Origin: Ulota crispa
Taxonomy: Eukaryota > Streptophyta > Bryopsida > Orthotrichales > Orthotrichaceae
Direction of reading: 5' to 3'
Assembly (NCBI GenBank): GCA_963920765.1
Contig: OY987249.1
Span: forward strand, 14,074,817-14,138,816
DNA length: 64,000 nucleotides
Shown: positions 11,740-22,647 of the stretch, piece by piece
Layout: each line of letters starts with the position of its first letter
Position numbering within the stretch: the stretch's first letter is position 1
Program-made: the position numbers and the translations under genes
Notes under the pieces: generated by a model
What the model saw: the letters and a program-made list of their open reading frames with translations, nothing else
Databases searched by the model: none
Told to the model about the DNA's origin: nothing

Positions 11740-13060
11740 TGATTATCCATTTTCAGGTATCTTGGCCATGAAGTTATGCGGCTGGGGTGAATGGACCCCT
11801 AGTGTTAGCCTTTCAACAAGCTACCATGGAAAGTCATTTGTGTGGAAAAATTTATTGTAGAATATTTTATATTAACCCCTAAAAGACCAACTGTCCCCTC
11901 GGGGGATAGTTGGGATTTTGGGCATGTACTTACAACTAAACTACTTTGTACAATTTTTTGAAACTTTTATGGAAGATGAGGAATTCAAAAACCTACGTGG
12001 GCATCTAATTTTTTCTTCATTCCAACATTTATTGAAGAAGTTATGCATGAATTTCTGCAAAAAGGTGGAGATCGGGCAGCCAAAAACTTTTCTAAAAATA
12101 ACATTTTGTCAAATTAAAAATCTGAAATTGGTTCTTTAGATTTATACATATGTAGAGAGCTTTGAATCATTCAATTACAATTTATGATTGAAAAGTTTTA
12201 GTTTGCGGGCAAGTACGGAACTCCCATACTTCTATTCCTTTTGCCTTTGGTGGTATACTTTTTGTGCTCTTTGTGAATTTGTTTTTTGACTTTTTTTTTT
12301 TCCTTGCTGTAGTAGGCTAAGATTCCTTGGTTTTTATCATTTGGATTAGAGTTATTCACATTTCACAATTTTACATAAATCCTCCAAGTTTGCCTAGTGT
12401 ATATGCAAATTTGATGGCCTTATGGCATTGCAGGATTTTACAAAATATGATTCACACCTCCAATTCATTTGAAAATTCTCCCACACTTACCTAACTTGGT
12501 CTTCTACATGGGAAAAATAAACCTCACATTTGCGTAGAGCATTTTTTTTTATTTAGAGGCAATCAAAGGCTTCTAAAATTTTTGGGCAGCTAGGAAAAAA
12601 ACTATTTTTTTCACTTCAAAAGTCAATATCTCACTCCTCTACATCTAGAATGAGCTAAGTTTTTTTCCACAATTACCTCCCATAGTCTAGGGCAAGATCT
12701 TACGGTTGGATTTCCAAAAATAATTGTTTTTCCTACCTTTGTACTCATTCCTCCAAAAGTGGCAGTTTTAAGTAACTTTCATTGAAAAAAGGGCTTGGTC
12801 CTTTAGGGGTTAAAGGACAAAGTTGCAACTCATAGGGTCCCTATGAGCATCACTAAACTAACCTTGAAACGGCTTGGATGAATTCCTATACATGTACTTG
12901 ACGGTCCCAATCCCAATCCTCTCAAACTAGCTCCTAAGCTTACATGTGGCAGATTTTGCTTATGTAAGTGGCATTCACTGCTCCACTTTGGGTTAAATAG
13001 CGTGTGGAGAACACCCCAAATGTAGAGTGCAAAAATGGGGCCCGATTGGGAATGGGTTAT
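11740..13060 (+). mobile_element. Unclassified repeat, family L, copy 2, split by a D element
   Basis: The pieces 11740-11871 and 12814-13060 are collinear with the reverse complement of 1716-2180. The D element at 11876-12809 lies between them. Words such as TTAGCCTTTCAACAAG, GTACTTGACGGTCCCAA and GTGTGGAGAACACC match. A 63-codon ORF at 13004-13195 has no recognisable product. Confidence 0.6.
11876..12809 (+). mobile_element. TTAA-type element, family D, copy 1
   Basis: 934 bp, flanked by TTAA on both sides (11872-11875, 12810-12813). Ends read CCCCTAAAAGACCAA inward from the left and CCCCTAAAGGACCAAG from the right. The interior shares GATTTTGGGCATGTACTTAC, TGAATCATTCAA and GGTTGGATTTCC blocks with other D copies. 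It is non-coding. It sits within repeat L, whose uninterrupted copy at 1716-2180 shows the site before insertion. Confidence 0.85.
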
Positions 13061-14140
13061 CCTATCTTATCCCATCATTTTGCTCCCCAATTCACACACA
13101 ATCATATCCTATCTGTCACAACGCATTGCGCGCTCATTAAGCGGGTCAAGGAAGTGCTTCCCTACGCGTTTGTCAACAAGCAATTATTGGACTAGATCAC
13201 CTTGCTAGAAGAGAGGCACTCCTATGAGATCACTTGATTAAATTAATTTGTAAAAAGGAATTGTAACTTGTTTGAATTATGGGGCACCCTTTGAGGTGCT
13301 TAATAGAGTTGTCAAACCTTATTATTGGGTCATTGCAAGAAACACTTGTCAGTTTTGTCTCAAACAGCCTTAAACAACCTTAGTATTGGTAGTACTGTGA
13401 GCTTTGGAATAAAAATAAATTAAACAAAATAAAATATGGATAATTTGTAAAGCACTTATAGTATACTTGTGAAAATTCAAACCTAGAAAAAAAATATCTA
13501 AAAGTTTTGCACAAAAATAGAGAGACCAAAAACACTAAGAAAAAGAACACTTTGCTTTTTGCTTTTTAGAAAATAGTAAAAAATTTGAAAAAATAAACTA
13601 AAATTTGGCCATTTTTCCTAATTCAAAAGTGCTCCTTTTCCCTCAAATTCATTTTTGGGAAAAATAAATTGTATTTTGTGCACTTGCACAAAAGTAGTGC
13701 ACTTTGAGCACACGTAGAGGGTGGATATTTTACTATTGTTGAAACCTGTTTTGCAAGATTGTGTAACTTTAGTACAAGAACTTGTTTGGGAATTTTGGCC
13801 TTCAAATTTGCATTTTAGAATCAGAAATAGTACTCAAAACCCCCCAAAATGGCCAAAGTAGACACCTACTTGGAGGCTATTTAAAAATAGCAAACTAATT
13901 TTATAGATATTTAAAAAATCAATAAATATTTGTGACTATACATGTATCTTCATTTCAAACTGTAATAAGAAAAAGTTTATGACGCAATAGTTATAGCCAA
14001 AAAACCACCCGCCAAAAACCAAGGGGACAAAAAATAGTACAAGTGTTTTTTGCAATCATAATATTGTGAAAGTTATTGAGTTATGGAGTGAAGTCTCCCA
14101 AAGTTATTGGGTGAAAATAATGAAGTACTCCAAAACACCA
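13061..14140. other. No gene seen
   Basis: AT-rich intergenic sequence with runs of A and T. The ORF at 13623-13805 (-) is short and unrecognised. Confidence 0.35.
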
Positions 14141-14330
14141 TAGTTATTAATTTGGGAAAAAGTCTCTTCCAAAACAATTGTTGGGGATACCAAATTTTGC
14201 ATTTGTGAGAATATCTTGTTGATTTAAAGTGATTTTTTAGTAATTTGTTCAAACGTCATATTTGTTAATTTGAGAAAATCGCTACATTTTGGGACTTTCA
14301 AATTTTGATCTAAAAATTTTAGGAGGCCTC
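14141..14330. repeat. Family J ends (TTAATTTGGGAAAA repeats)
   Basis: Two J-type termini in the same direction: TATTAATTTGGGAAAAAG near 14145 and TTGTTAATTTGAGAAAA near 14264. Related termini bound the elements at 31635-31761, 34085-34326 and 45994-46128. Here the copy is rearranged. Confidence 0.45.
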
Positions 14331-14483
14331 CTAAAACCAAGCTCAACATTTTTTTTGTACACGTTGTCCTGATGGAGATTCTTCCATTATGTAAATACTT
14401 GTTATTTATTTATGTTTGTGTTGATTTCAATAAATCAACAGTTGAGGCAAAATGGGTGGTCGTGGTGAGGACCACGGTTTGGT

Positions 14484-14523
14484 GACAGCGCAGCGGCCAT
14501 AGATTCCAATGCGCTGCGCTGTC
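14484..14523. repeat. Perfect 12-bp-stem hairpin
   Basis: GACAGCGCAGCG (14484-14495) pairs exactly with CGCTGCGCTGTC (14512-14523) around a 16-base loop. It is GC-rich in AT-rich surroundings and sits beside the SINE-like piece. Confidence 0.7.
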
Positions 14524-14526
14524 TTG

Positions 14527-14705
14527 TCACATGCACAGCTCAGGGGGGTAGGTAGTGGGTTGGCTGGGCCAATTTCCTACCTCACTAGTTGCCAAGCCGT
14601 GAGCCGCCATCACCGCTTGACGAGTTCGATGGGATTCAAACCCGGACCGGCGGGCGGCCAGAGACGACCGCTTCTCCAGCCAACCAAGTTCACAACTTGA
14701 TAACT
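14527..14705 (-). mobile_element. SINE-like, tRNA-derived fragment
   Basis: Read on the minus strand the sequence carries a pol III B-box-like GGTTTGAATCC preceded by GGCCGCCCGCCGGTCC, with a possible degenerate A box (TGGCTGGAGAAGCGG) about 40 bp upstream. It is much richer in GC than its surroundings. This layout is that of plant tRNA-derived SINEs. It is not a tRNA gene because no cloverleaf can be drawn. The ORFs in this stretch are shadows. Confidence 0.45.
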
Positions 14706-14829
14706 GAAGATAAGCGTTTAACGCTATTATATGCTCGCAAAGGCACGTGGCCACTTTACGATGGTGTTTATTATGTAATTTAATCATTTTTATATGTTTA
14801 TCTAGATATTTTGGAAGGCTCATATATTT

Positions 14830-16510
14830 TGCCTTTGTTTGAATAAAAATACTAAAAATTTAGAAGTCAATGGGAAAGGTGTGAAAGGAAAAAGGTTTTG
14901 GCATCTATGGTGAGGTTAGGATAAAGAGGAGCATGGGCTGATGTGCCCCACCTCCCTACCTTAAATAAGGTCGAAATTATGAAAAAAAGGATTCCTTAGT
15001 TGTTGGAAGTTAGTGTATGAGTGTTGGTGAGAAGAAGGGGAAAAATCCCGAAACTTTGATGTGAGATTTTTTTTTGTATACATGATTTTGAATTGAAATT
15101 TGAGGAGATTGTTCCTTGTGTGATTACCTTTCCAAAATGAGTTTGCAAGTTTGATTTGGAGTTGTGATGTAAAAGTTATGAGTGTTTGAATTTTGGAGTC
15201 AAAAAGCCAAACTATGAAGAAAGCCTGAAACTTTGACAAGCCATAACTTATGATTTGTATATCATTTTGTAACAAGATTTGAAGAGAGTGTTTATCATAG
15301 TATTGGCTTTCTAGAAAGTCCTTAGACTTGAAGTTTGAAGCTTGGACGAGAAAGTTATGGAAGTGTGAAGGTTTAGAAGTGGCTGCCATTTTGTTAATAG
15401 AAGGCCGAGACTTTGAAGAGCTACAACTTTTGGATAGTAAGAGATTTTCTTTTCAAATTTTTAGGAGTGATAGTTTGTTGTCATAACTTTTCAAATTGTT
15501 TTTAATCATTTCATTTGGAGTTTTATTGAAGAAGTTATAGTGGGTAGAAGTTGGAGGTGTGGGTGCTCTCTAAAAAATTGAGACCCACACTTTGATTAAC
15601 TAGAGCTTTCGGACAGAATTTTGTTTTGAAGTGAAAATTTTATAAGTTGTAGCCAGTGATATCATCTTTCTAAACTAATATCACATTTTTATGGGTGATG
15701 TATAGAACAAAAGTTATAGAGGTTTATAGAGGCAATGTCTAGTTTGTAAGGAGGAAGAAGAGCCTCTACTTTGAACCCACATAACTTTTGGTCAATATCT
15801 TAGATTGAGTTGAAATTTGAAAGAATGTTAGAGGATTAGAAGAACTTTTTAAATTGCTATTATACTTAGCATTTGAATCTTTGAGCCATCTCTGGCACTA
15901 GATAGAAGGTTGCTGCTTTTCTAGGACTTGTTATTTGTGATTTTCCCCATTGTTTTTATTAAAACATGAAGACATAAAGACTTGAAGATCTTAAGATATG
16001 AAGATTTCAAAAGGAGTGTTTTGGATTTACTTTTTATGTATGAGTAAGATGTGGCTTTGTTATTCCTAGCCGGTTTTGGAGGCTCGTTTGTGAATTTATT
16101 TCCATTTTGTTTTGTAAACCTTGTTGCGGGCAATTTGGGTTAAACCAAACTTAACCCCATTTATTGTCATGGTGACAAAGTAGGATTGATCACCCACATG
16201 GTTGAGACTTGCTCTATTCTCACGATCTAGAATTTTAGCCAGCAGATTGTGAATTTGATTTTAAGATCCCGTCATACAGACGGCAGCTCGTATCTGCTGT
16301 CCCGATCTACCCGTCCCGTATCCAGTGGGCTCTTATCCCTACCTTGACCCTTATATCCTTAGAGCCAGCCACAGGATAGGTCAACGGAAGACTGAAGACT
16401 GAAGATTTGAAGAGAAGATCAAGATTAAAGACGATTTTAATCGGCAACGCACGATCGCAGCAAGACACCCTGCGTGTTCCCAAAGCGCACTCCTCTCAAC
16501 CCAACAACGT
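14830..16510. other. Unclassified repetitive-looking stretch, no gene
   Basis: Contains repeated phrases such as 'cataacttttgg' and 'gagttgaaatttgaa', and a GC-richer segment at 16260-16510. Long non-coding stretches of this style occur in terminal or leader parts of plant retroelements, but I see no gag or pol coding and no paired long repeats, so I leave it unclassified. The 142-codon ORF at 14961-15389 (-) is low-complexity and not called. Confidence 0.3.
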
Positions 16511-16514
16511 GTCC

Positions 16515-16805
16515 TCACTTGAGAGGAGGAATTTGTAAGGGAAAAAATCTTAGTGGCTCAGACTAAATCTGATATTTTCAACTTTAATTTAAGGTAACTT
16601 TTTGGGTTTTAGGTGGAGTACAAAGTGGGACACCTATTTTTCCCAAACTAACAAATATGGTGTTTTTAAGGTATTTCATCATTGATGTAAGGTCTTGAAG
16701 AAATCATCATAAAACTCATCTTAAATCACCAAAGATCTCTTAAAAACATAAAAATCCAAAAGTTCCAAAATTATGTTTTTTTCCAAATTAACAAATATTG
16801 TGTTC
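16515..16805. repeat. Dispersed repeat shared with GDSL intron 2
   Basis: The block CTTGAGAGGAGGAATTTG ... CTCAGACTAAATCTGA at 16515-16580 recurs as its reverse complement at 29520-29585. It is followed by J-like termini (CCCAAACTAACAAATATGG at 16642; CCAAATTAACAAATATTG at 16783). Confidence 0.5.
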
Positions 16806-17096
16806 CAAGGTTTGACTACGCTTATTCAGGACATTTTTTTTTGATAAATCTGTTTTTGCCTAATTCCAAAAGAGAGCAGGCAATTGGAGAATAAACGCAA
16901 GGAGCAGCCTTGATTAGTAGAATCTATCGCCAATTGGCTTTTTTTTGCCCAAAAAAAATGCAATGCCCTTATTGCCTCTCATGCCCATTGCCCCTTGCTT
17001 GGATGGATGTGGCCTTGAACTTTATCTAGTGCACATCCATGTTTTTGAGCCAAGGGGGAGTAGCTTTGCAATATTACAAACATGGATTAAAAAAAA

Positions 17097-17250
17097 TTGT
17101 TCTCTATTTTGACATTGGTAAATGATATCCTCATTTGTGGTTCTAGACTAAATGAGGGTCTCCCAACATCCAAACTCAAATTCAAAAATTTCAAACTTAA
17201 TCTCCTGATGGTAAATGTTCAAATTCTCACAATTTTAGAAATGCTAATAA
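17097..17250. mobile_element. Arm fragment of a B-type hairpin MITE
   Basis: GTGGTTCTAGACTAAAT and following words match the right arms of B elements at 30590-30670 and 41070-41150. The matching left-arm-type fragment lies at 17876-18000, on the far side of the LINE remnant, in outward-facing order. Confidence 0.45.
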
Positions 17251-17279
17251 ATAGAGCTTTCTACCCTGGTCCCACAAAT

Positions 17280-17690
17280 TCATAAATAAGGATGCATCTA
17301 AGCAAGAGTTAATAAGGGCCAAGGCAAATTGACCCCCTCATTGCCTTTAGCTTGGATGAATAAGGCTAGGAGCTCGATAACAAGAGTGGAGATGGCCCTA
17401 ATAGGAGACTTTAGGATAAGTTGTTCAAGCCCAATAGGCAAATATATGTATAGATATCAGCCGTGGGACATTCTGAGAATGTGTGTGTTATGGCAAATTT
17501 GGAACGCACGGTGCTCCAAGATGTTTTTGCAAACTCAGATTAGTAGAAAACCGGTATTAGGAACATCCTGGGTCTCAATTTTACATGCAAGAAAGGCAAT
17601 TTGGAGGACTTTCCACAATAACACTAGCAACGCAGAGAAACTAGGTGAGCTTGAATGCATTTTTACAAGGGAATGGTTGCATTGATTTTG
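17280..17690 (+). pseudogene. LINE remnant (C-terminal, downstream of zf-RVT-like region)
   Basis: The ORF 17329-17685 (118 codons) contains DILRMCVLWQIWNARCSKMF followed about 20 residues later by a helical WVSILHARKAIWRTF segment. This is the layout I know from the extreme C-terminal part of plant non-LTR (LINE) reverse-transcriptase proteins, where an 'LWxIWxAR' block follows the zinc-binding region. No reverse transcriptase motifs are present upstream, so only a 5'-truncated tail remains. A translated search would settle it. Confidence 0.45.
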
Positions 17691-17875
17691 TCTCAAAGGA
17701 GATGGCGTGTACAATTACACCCCTCCCATATTGTTCAAACACTTTCATTATTAATACAACCGTCTAAGGCGGGTCACAAGGCACATCCCCATAGGCCAAA
17801 AGGCATTTCATGGCTAGGAGCTCAATCAATTACTTTGTGAGGTTGTGGAGCCAAGGTGAAAAAGTTTTGCCTTTA

Positions 17876-18000
17876 TACATTTTAAAATTTTGGAGATCTT
17901 GAAAATTTATTACCTTGAAATTGGATTTCAAAATTTTGAATTCATGTTTGGATTTAAAGACCTTGATCTTGTCTAAAAATTTGGATGAAGATACAATTAT
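17876..18000. mobile_element. Arm fragment of a B-type hairpin MITE
   Basis: GGATTTAAAGACCTTGATCT and the following ACAATTATACAATGCC match the left arms of B copies (40905-40975). See the partner at 17097-17250. Confidence 0.45.
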
Positions 18001-18079
18001 ACAATGCCAAATTAGGCAACAAAATTTTACTTTAGCCCTTACTTGAAGAATTACCAAGCTTTTTCATCATGGCCAAAAA

Positions 18080-19330
18080 ATGTAGAGGTACAATGGATTG
18101 AGCCTCAAGGCCCCATTCATCTAGGCAACGGCCAATAAGGGGTCAATCCACCCTGATATTAGTTAAGGTAGAAGCACCCCTAGTTGTCAGTGTACCCATT
18201 GACATTGCCTACTTCTGCACCATGTGTTAGTGACTAATAAATACAAAAAAAATTGGTTATGAGTGAAAGTGATGGTTTTGGGTGATCAAATTATAGTTTT
18301 GGGTGACAAAGTGATGGTTCTTGGGCGACTTGCATGACGGTTTTGAGTGCCCCATCTCACATTTTAAGAACTCCTCAAGTTAGTATTATGAGTGTATGAC
18401 TGTGTGAGCACACTAAAGACATCTCCTACACATAACTATACGTTTTTAGTAATCTTGGATTTTGAAAAATCTTTGTGAACAAGTGCTCACAATTGGAACT
18501 TTCAAATTGATGCCAAGATTTTTAGTTTCCTCTTCTTAACCCCTCATTGCCCATGGTATTTTTGAGTATCTCAAAATTTGCTTGAAAGTGAACAAAATGC
18601 CGACTATTTGATCAATCTTATCAATTCTCTCTGAAGCGCAACTGTAGAAACTCAAAGTAGACATGTTATAGATCACATAGGAAAAGAAATCACAACAATA
18701 TCACTTGTGGATTGAAAGATTATAATGTTTGATCATGAGGGTGTTAAAATCGCAAAAGTGATTTGAAGTCTTTCATTCCTCTTTTGCATCTCAAACCTAA
18801 AACTAAGGGTACCAAAAAAATATAAGTATGTAAAGTATAACATGTATAATCCCAATCAATTTACAGCTCCTCAAAATTTATTCTACAATTTTTTAAATTG
18901 AATTTTTTATGTGATTTTTTCTTCAAGTTCTAATGTACTTGAGGCTCATTTCCAAGAGCCTTCAACACTAGAAAGTGAAGATTTGCAATGGACACCCTTG
19001 CACAAAATCTTGAATAGACAAATCACTTTAATTCATTTTCAAAATCAAATCCCTAATGCTAAAACTAGACTTCAATAAGAATTTAAAGATAATAATAATC
19101 ACTAAAAAAATCTTGAAAAAAGGCCACTTCTCTCTGAATTCTCTCTGAATAAAATTCAGATGGGCCTGATTCGGGTCCCTTGGGCAGTGAGGGTTAACTC
19201 AACCAAAAAAAATCAAAGTTCATCGACTAGTGTTCCTACTCCAAAATACTTAGTTTCACGCTTGCTGGCGTTGCTACCTTATGCTATGCAGCAACTGTAA
19301 GCGACATTGGTAAAGCATGTGTTATATCAT
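18080..19330 (+). repeat. Unclassified repeat, family O, copy 1, split by P1
   Basis: Collinear with 37100-37640: both carry repeated GTGATGGTT(A/T)TGGGTGA words, CCCATCTCAC..TTTAAGAAC, TTTGGAAAATCTTTGTGAAC-like text, and CCTACTCCAAAA followed by TTTC(C/A)ACGC. The P element at 18540-19193 interrupts this copy. Confidence 0.55.
18540..19193 (+). mobile_element. TTAA-type element, family P, copy 1
   Basis: 654 bp, flanked by TTAA (18536-18539 and 19194-19197). Inverted ends CCCCTCATTGCCCATGG and CCCTCACTGCCCAAGGG. The interior is homologous in reverse to the right half of 30268-31317 (words TTGAAAGATTATAATGTTTG, CATGAGGGTGTTAAAA, GGCTCATTTCCAAGAGCC). Non-coding. Confidence 0.75.
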
Positions 19331-19334
19331 AATC

Positions 19335-19885
19335 ATTCAAAGGCTACTTCAAAAAAACGTAAAATAAATGCTAACTAAGTAGAATTTCAATCCAAGTTAA
19401 AGTGCCCTCAAAAAAACAAGAGCATACAGAAGAAAATAAGAAGAGAGCATAAACTCCCAAAAACACTACAATTAGACCACCACAATATGAGTCTCACTTT
19501 CATCAAAATCACCACACATATATGAGCATTTTGCTTCTAATCAATCATAAAGAAAAATAAATAAAAAACAGGCATTCTATATTAAAATATCCTGAATAAT
19601 ATCGGTACAGATATCGTAGAGTCTCTTCAAGTCAATATTATCGAAGTAAATAGCATGCATAAGTAGATATTTAATAGTAGCTCTTTGTTTCAATCTCATG
19701 AGTACAATCAAAATTTGAGATCAAGCTTTGTTGATTATAAGACTTGCAAAAGCGAATATTGAATAAAACTCTTGATCTCAACCTCATGACTCATGTAAGT
19801 CTTGCCTGTAGTTGAGAAATTTGAATCAACCCCAAACTCTCACTTTTCTACAAATGAATTATCTCTCTAAGCACATATGCATTTG
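19335..19885. other. No gene seen
   Basis: AT-rich intergenic sequence with no ORF over 60 codons and no repeat I could match elsewhere in the window. Confidence 0.4.
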
Positions 19886-20198
19886 CAGTATACATTAAAT
19901 AGTGCATTATTTTAGGTTGCCCCACATTGATTTCTCAATATTTTACACTATATTAACTCTTACCAAATATTATAATAAATTTCATCAATAATTAATACAA
20001 TAAATGAATTTTAACAACAGTAAAGATTTGGCAACCACAGCAAAGCTAAACCACAACAAAGTTAAGGAAAAACAAACTATCAATACCCAAGTTGTAAATC
20101 ATGTCAAATTTTTGTATCTAAAAAGTTGCATGCACCTCCAAGTGGCCAAGCAATGAGCTATAGGGTAACTTTCCTAGGTTAGGCAACCTAATTGTGAA

Positions 20199-21160
20199 CC
20201 CCTAAAGGACCATTGTCCCCTTGGATTGACAAATGGGATTTTGGGCATGTACTCACAACTAAACCATTTTATGTGATTTTTTTAGACTTTTATGGAAGAT
20301 AAAAAATTCAAAGATGTGCATGGACATCTAACTTTTTCTTCATTCCCATATTTATTGAAGAAGTTATGCATGAGTTTTTGGAAAATAGAGGATGGCTAGT
20401 AGCCCAAAAACTTCTTTGAATATTGCGTTCTTTAAAACAAAAATCTGAAACTAGTTTTTTAGATTCACATATATGTGGAAAGTTTTGAATCATTCAATTT
20501 TGATTGATGAGTTTGATTGATGGATGAGAAGCTTTCGTTTGCTAGTAGGTATGATTTTGAGAGACTCCATGCCTACCCACAAACTGAAACTTCATAACTT
20601 TCATCTCATCAATCTAAATTGTATGATTCAAAGCTTCCCACATATATTTAAATCTAGAGAAACAATTTCAGATTTTTATTTTTTTTAAATGCAACATTCA
20701 AAGAAGTTTTTGGGCTACTTGCCCTCCCTTGTTTTCCAAAAATTCATGCATAATTGTCTTCTTCAATGAATGTTGGAATGAAGAAAAATTATATGCCCAC
20801 ATAGACTCTTTGAATTCCCCATCTTCTGTAAAAGTTTCAAAAAATCACACAAAGTAGTTTAGCTGTAAATACATGCCTAAAATCCCAACTGTTCCTTGAG
20901 GGGACAATTGATCCTTTAGCCCTTGAATGGCCCAAAAGCCCTTTGCAGCCGTATGTACGGTTGTATTTGAGCTATTCTGAGGGCTTTCCAAAAAAGAAAA
21001 TTGCACCCGCCATCATACAAGTTGATTGTGAAGTTAATACAACCCTTCAATATGTATGATTGTAACACTTAATTTCCAACTGATTCAAACTTTTGAATAT
21101 TGGTTGCGATCGCATTTGGTACCGTATCTCTACAGCCCAAGGGCCTTTTAGGGGTTAGGG
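20199..21160. mobile_element. TTAA-type element, family D, copy 2: an inverted dimer
   Basis: Starts CCCCTAAAGGACCA and ends CCTTTAGGGG, the end being split by C1. Unlike other D copies both halves are the same D left terminus facing each other: ATTTTGGGCATGTACTCAC, TGTGATTTTTTTAGACTTTT and the TGAATCATTCAA block recur as complements around a centre near 20560. The flanks are TGAA and TCAA. The related I copy at 33442 has TTAA at this place, so the original site was TTAA. Confidence 0.75.
20920..21154 (+). mobile_element. TTAA-type element, family C, copy 1
   Basis: 235 bp flanked by TTAG on both sides (20916-20919 and 21155-21158), inserted into the CCTTTAGGGG terminus of D2. Ends read CCCTTGAATGGCCC and CCCCTAAAAGGCCC. 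The interior shares GCCGTATGTACGG, CAACCCTTCAATATGTATGA and TTTGGTACCGTATCTC with copies at 36382 and 57747. Non-coding. Confidence 0.8.
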
Positions 21161-21188
21161 GTCAAGGCGACCTAAATGCATTACTTAA

Positions 21189-21418
21189 CCCCTGAGTGCC
21201 CAAAGTTATTTTGGGATTTAGGAGAAAATGGGGGGTTTAATGGCCACCACAGCTTGGAAAATTACATTCAGAAAAAGTGACCGCAAGATTTGAGAAAGAA
21301 CTACCTTCTTTGCTGATGGGGACTAGCCATGACTGTTTTCATCACACAAATTAAGAGAAAATTTGAGATAAAGTTGTGAACCCCAACAACAAGATCTTGT
21401 TGCTGGGGCGCTTAAGGG
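21189..21418. mobile_element. Small TTAA-flanked element (M)
   Basis: 230 bp between TTAA (21185-21188) and TTAA (21419-21422). Ends CCCCTGAGTGCCC and CCCTTAAGCGCCCC (inward). It interrupts the right terminus of the I copy. No ORF. Confidence 0.75.
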
Positions 21419-21499
21419 TTAATGTATGTATACAATTATAGGGTATATAATCTAAACTCTAATCTCACTACATAACAAAATACAGTGGCTATCGTTGTA

Positions 21500-21725
21500 C
21501 CTCGTGGGTAAAAGATTGCGCTGGCAGTATAGCGTGGATAATTTGCATGGTTAAAAAAACTATATGGATAAAAAGATTGCATGGATAAAAAACAAAAGAT
21601 GTAGGAAACTGCGCGGATAATTATTGCATGGGTGAAAAAATTGCGTGGATGAAAATTTTGCATGAATAAAAAACAAAAAATGTAAAAAATTGGGAAGGTA
21701 ATTATCACGTGGATAAAAAACAAAA
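21500..21725. repeat. Degenerate short tandem repeat, GC(A/G)TGGATAAAAA type
   Basis: About a dozen variants of GCATGGATAAAAA, GCGTGGATGAAAA and AATTGCGCGGATAA follow one another, some with AAACAAAAGATGTA spacers. The antisense ORF over it (21436-21723) is a product of the repetition. Confidence 0.6.
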
Positions 21726-21835
21726 ATATTTTATTGCATGGGAATTTTTTTACATAATTGGGCCTAAAATTATTTCATGTCTTATTGCATTTAGAAGTTC
21801 CTATATCTAATATATGCAAAGGATCCCATGTTGAT

Positions 21836-21968
21836 ACGGGGGCATAAGGATAGGAGGCATAAGGATAGGGGGGCACAAGTATAGGGGGCATAAGGATAAG
21901 AGGCATAGGGATAGGGGAGCATAAGGATAGGGGGCATATGGATATGGGGCTTGAGAATAGGGGGTAAT
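21836..21968 (+). repeat. Minisatellite, GGGGGCATAAGGATA type
   Basis: Eight to nine variants of a 13-17 bp unit, GGGGGCATAAGGATA / GGAGGCATAAGGATAG. A shorter related run lies at 34650-34705. The antisense Pro/Tyr-rich ORF here is an artefact of the repeat. Confidence 0.75.
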
Positions 21969-22647
21969 GTGGCATAGAGTTAATGCATCACCCTATTAAC
22001 CCATTGGTACAACAAATGTGTAAACTAGTTAGTATATAGTAACAATTCTAATTCACATATCACCTCCAAAACATTTATCCTTGTTACATTTTCTTACAAT
22101 TTTTTACATTTCATTACATTTTGTTACATTATAGAAGGATGTTTACAAAATTTTCAAAGAGCGCAAGATCTTTAAGGAATATTCTCTATTAAAAGTCACT
22201 CCTTGTGGTCTTCACCCAAACTAAGGTAGGAGGCTCTAAAAGAGTTAGGGTCCTGATTGCACTCACAGTCTAGGAAGGTTTAACATTTTCCTTCAAAAAA
22301 CTATTATTGTTATTGATGAGTAAAGTGGACTTGGCATATGCTAAGCCCACTTAACCCTTGAAGGCCCACGCCCTTTTTTCCCGTGCAAGTCACTGTTAAC
22401 TGCCACTTTGGGGGGAATGAGTAGAAAAGTAGGAAATAAAGTTTGTTTTGCAAATCCAACTGTAGGATCTTGCCTTAGACTAGAAGAGGTACTTGTAAGA
22501 AAAAATCAGGCCATTCTAGATAGAGAGGAGGGAGATATTTACATTTGAGGAGAAGGAAAAAGGTTTTTTCCTTGCTACCAGTAAATTTCAGAAGCTTTTG
22601 ACCACTCTTACATGAAAAATATTACTCTACACAAAGTTAGTGAGGTT

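Larger units (their letters stand above)
19888..21433. mobile_element. MITE, family I, copy 1, carrying three later insertions
   Basis: The left end GTATACATTAAATAGTGCAT ... TTTAGGTTGCC and right end GCGACCTAAATGCATTAC + TTAATGTATGTATAC are inverted. The right half is broken up by D2 (with C1 inside it) and by the 230-bp element at 21189-21418. Removing these restores a ~340-bp element like the copies at 29732-30045 and 33177-33480. The left terminus still holds the uninterrupted TTTAATGTAT, which is the empty site for the 21189 insertion. Confidence 0.7.

Noticed and set aside
14640-14700. tRNA gene
   Set aside because: A B-box-like word is present but no acceptor or anticodon stem can be formed, so a SINE head is the better reading.
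14830-16510. LTR retroelement
   Set aside because: Style of sequence is suggestive, but there are no paired long repeats, primer-binding site or coding domains in the window.
21836-21968. CRISPR-like array
   Set aside because: Units are contiguous with no spacers and the genome is a plant's.
21775-21975. Pro/Tyr/Ala-rich antisense ORF
   Set aside because: Product of the GGGGGCATAAGGATA minisatellite.
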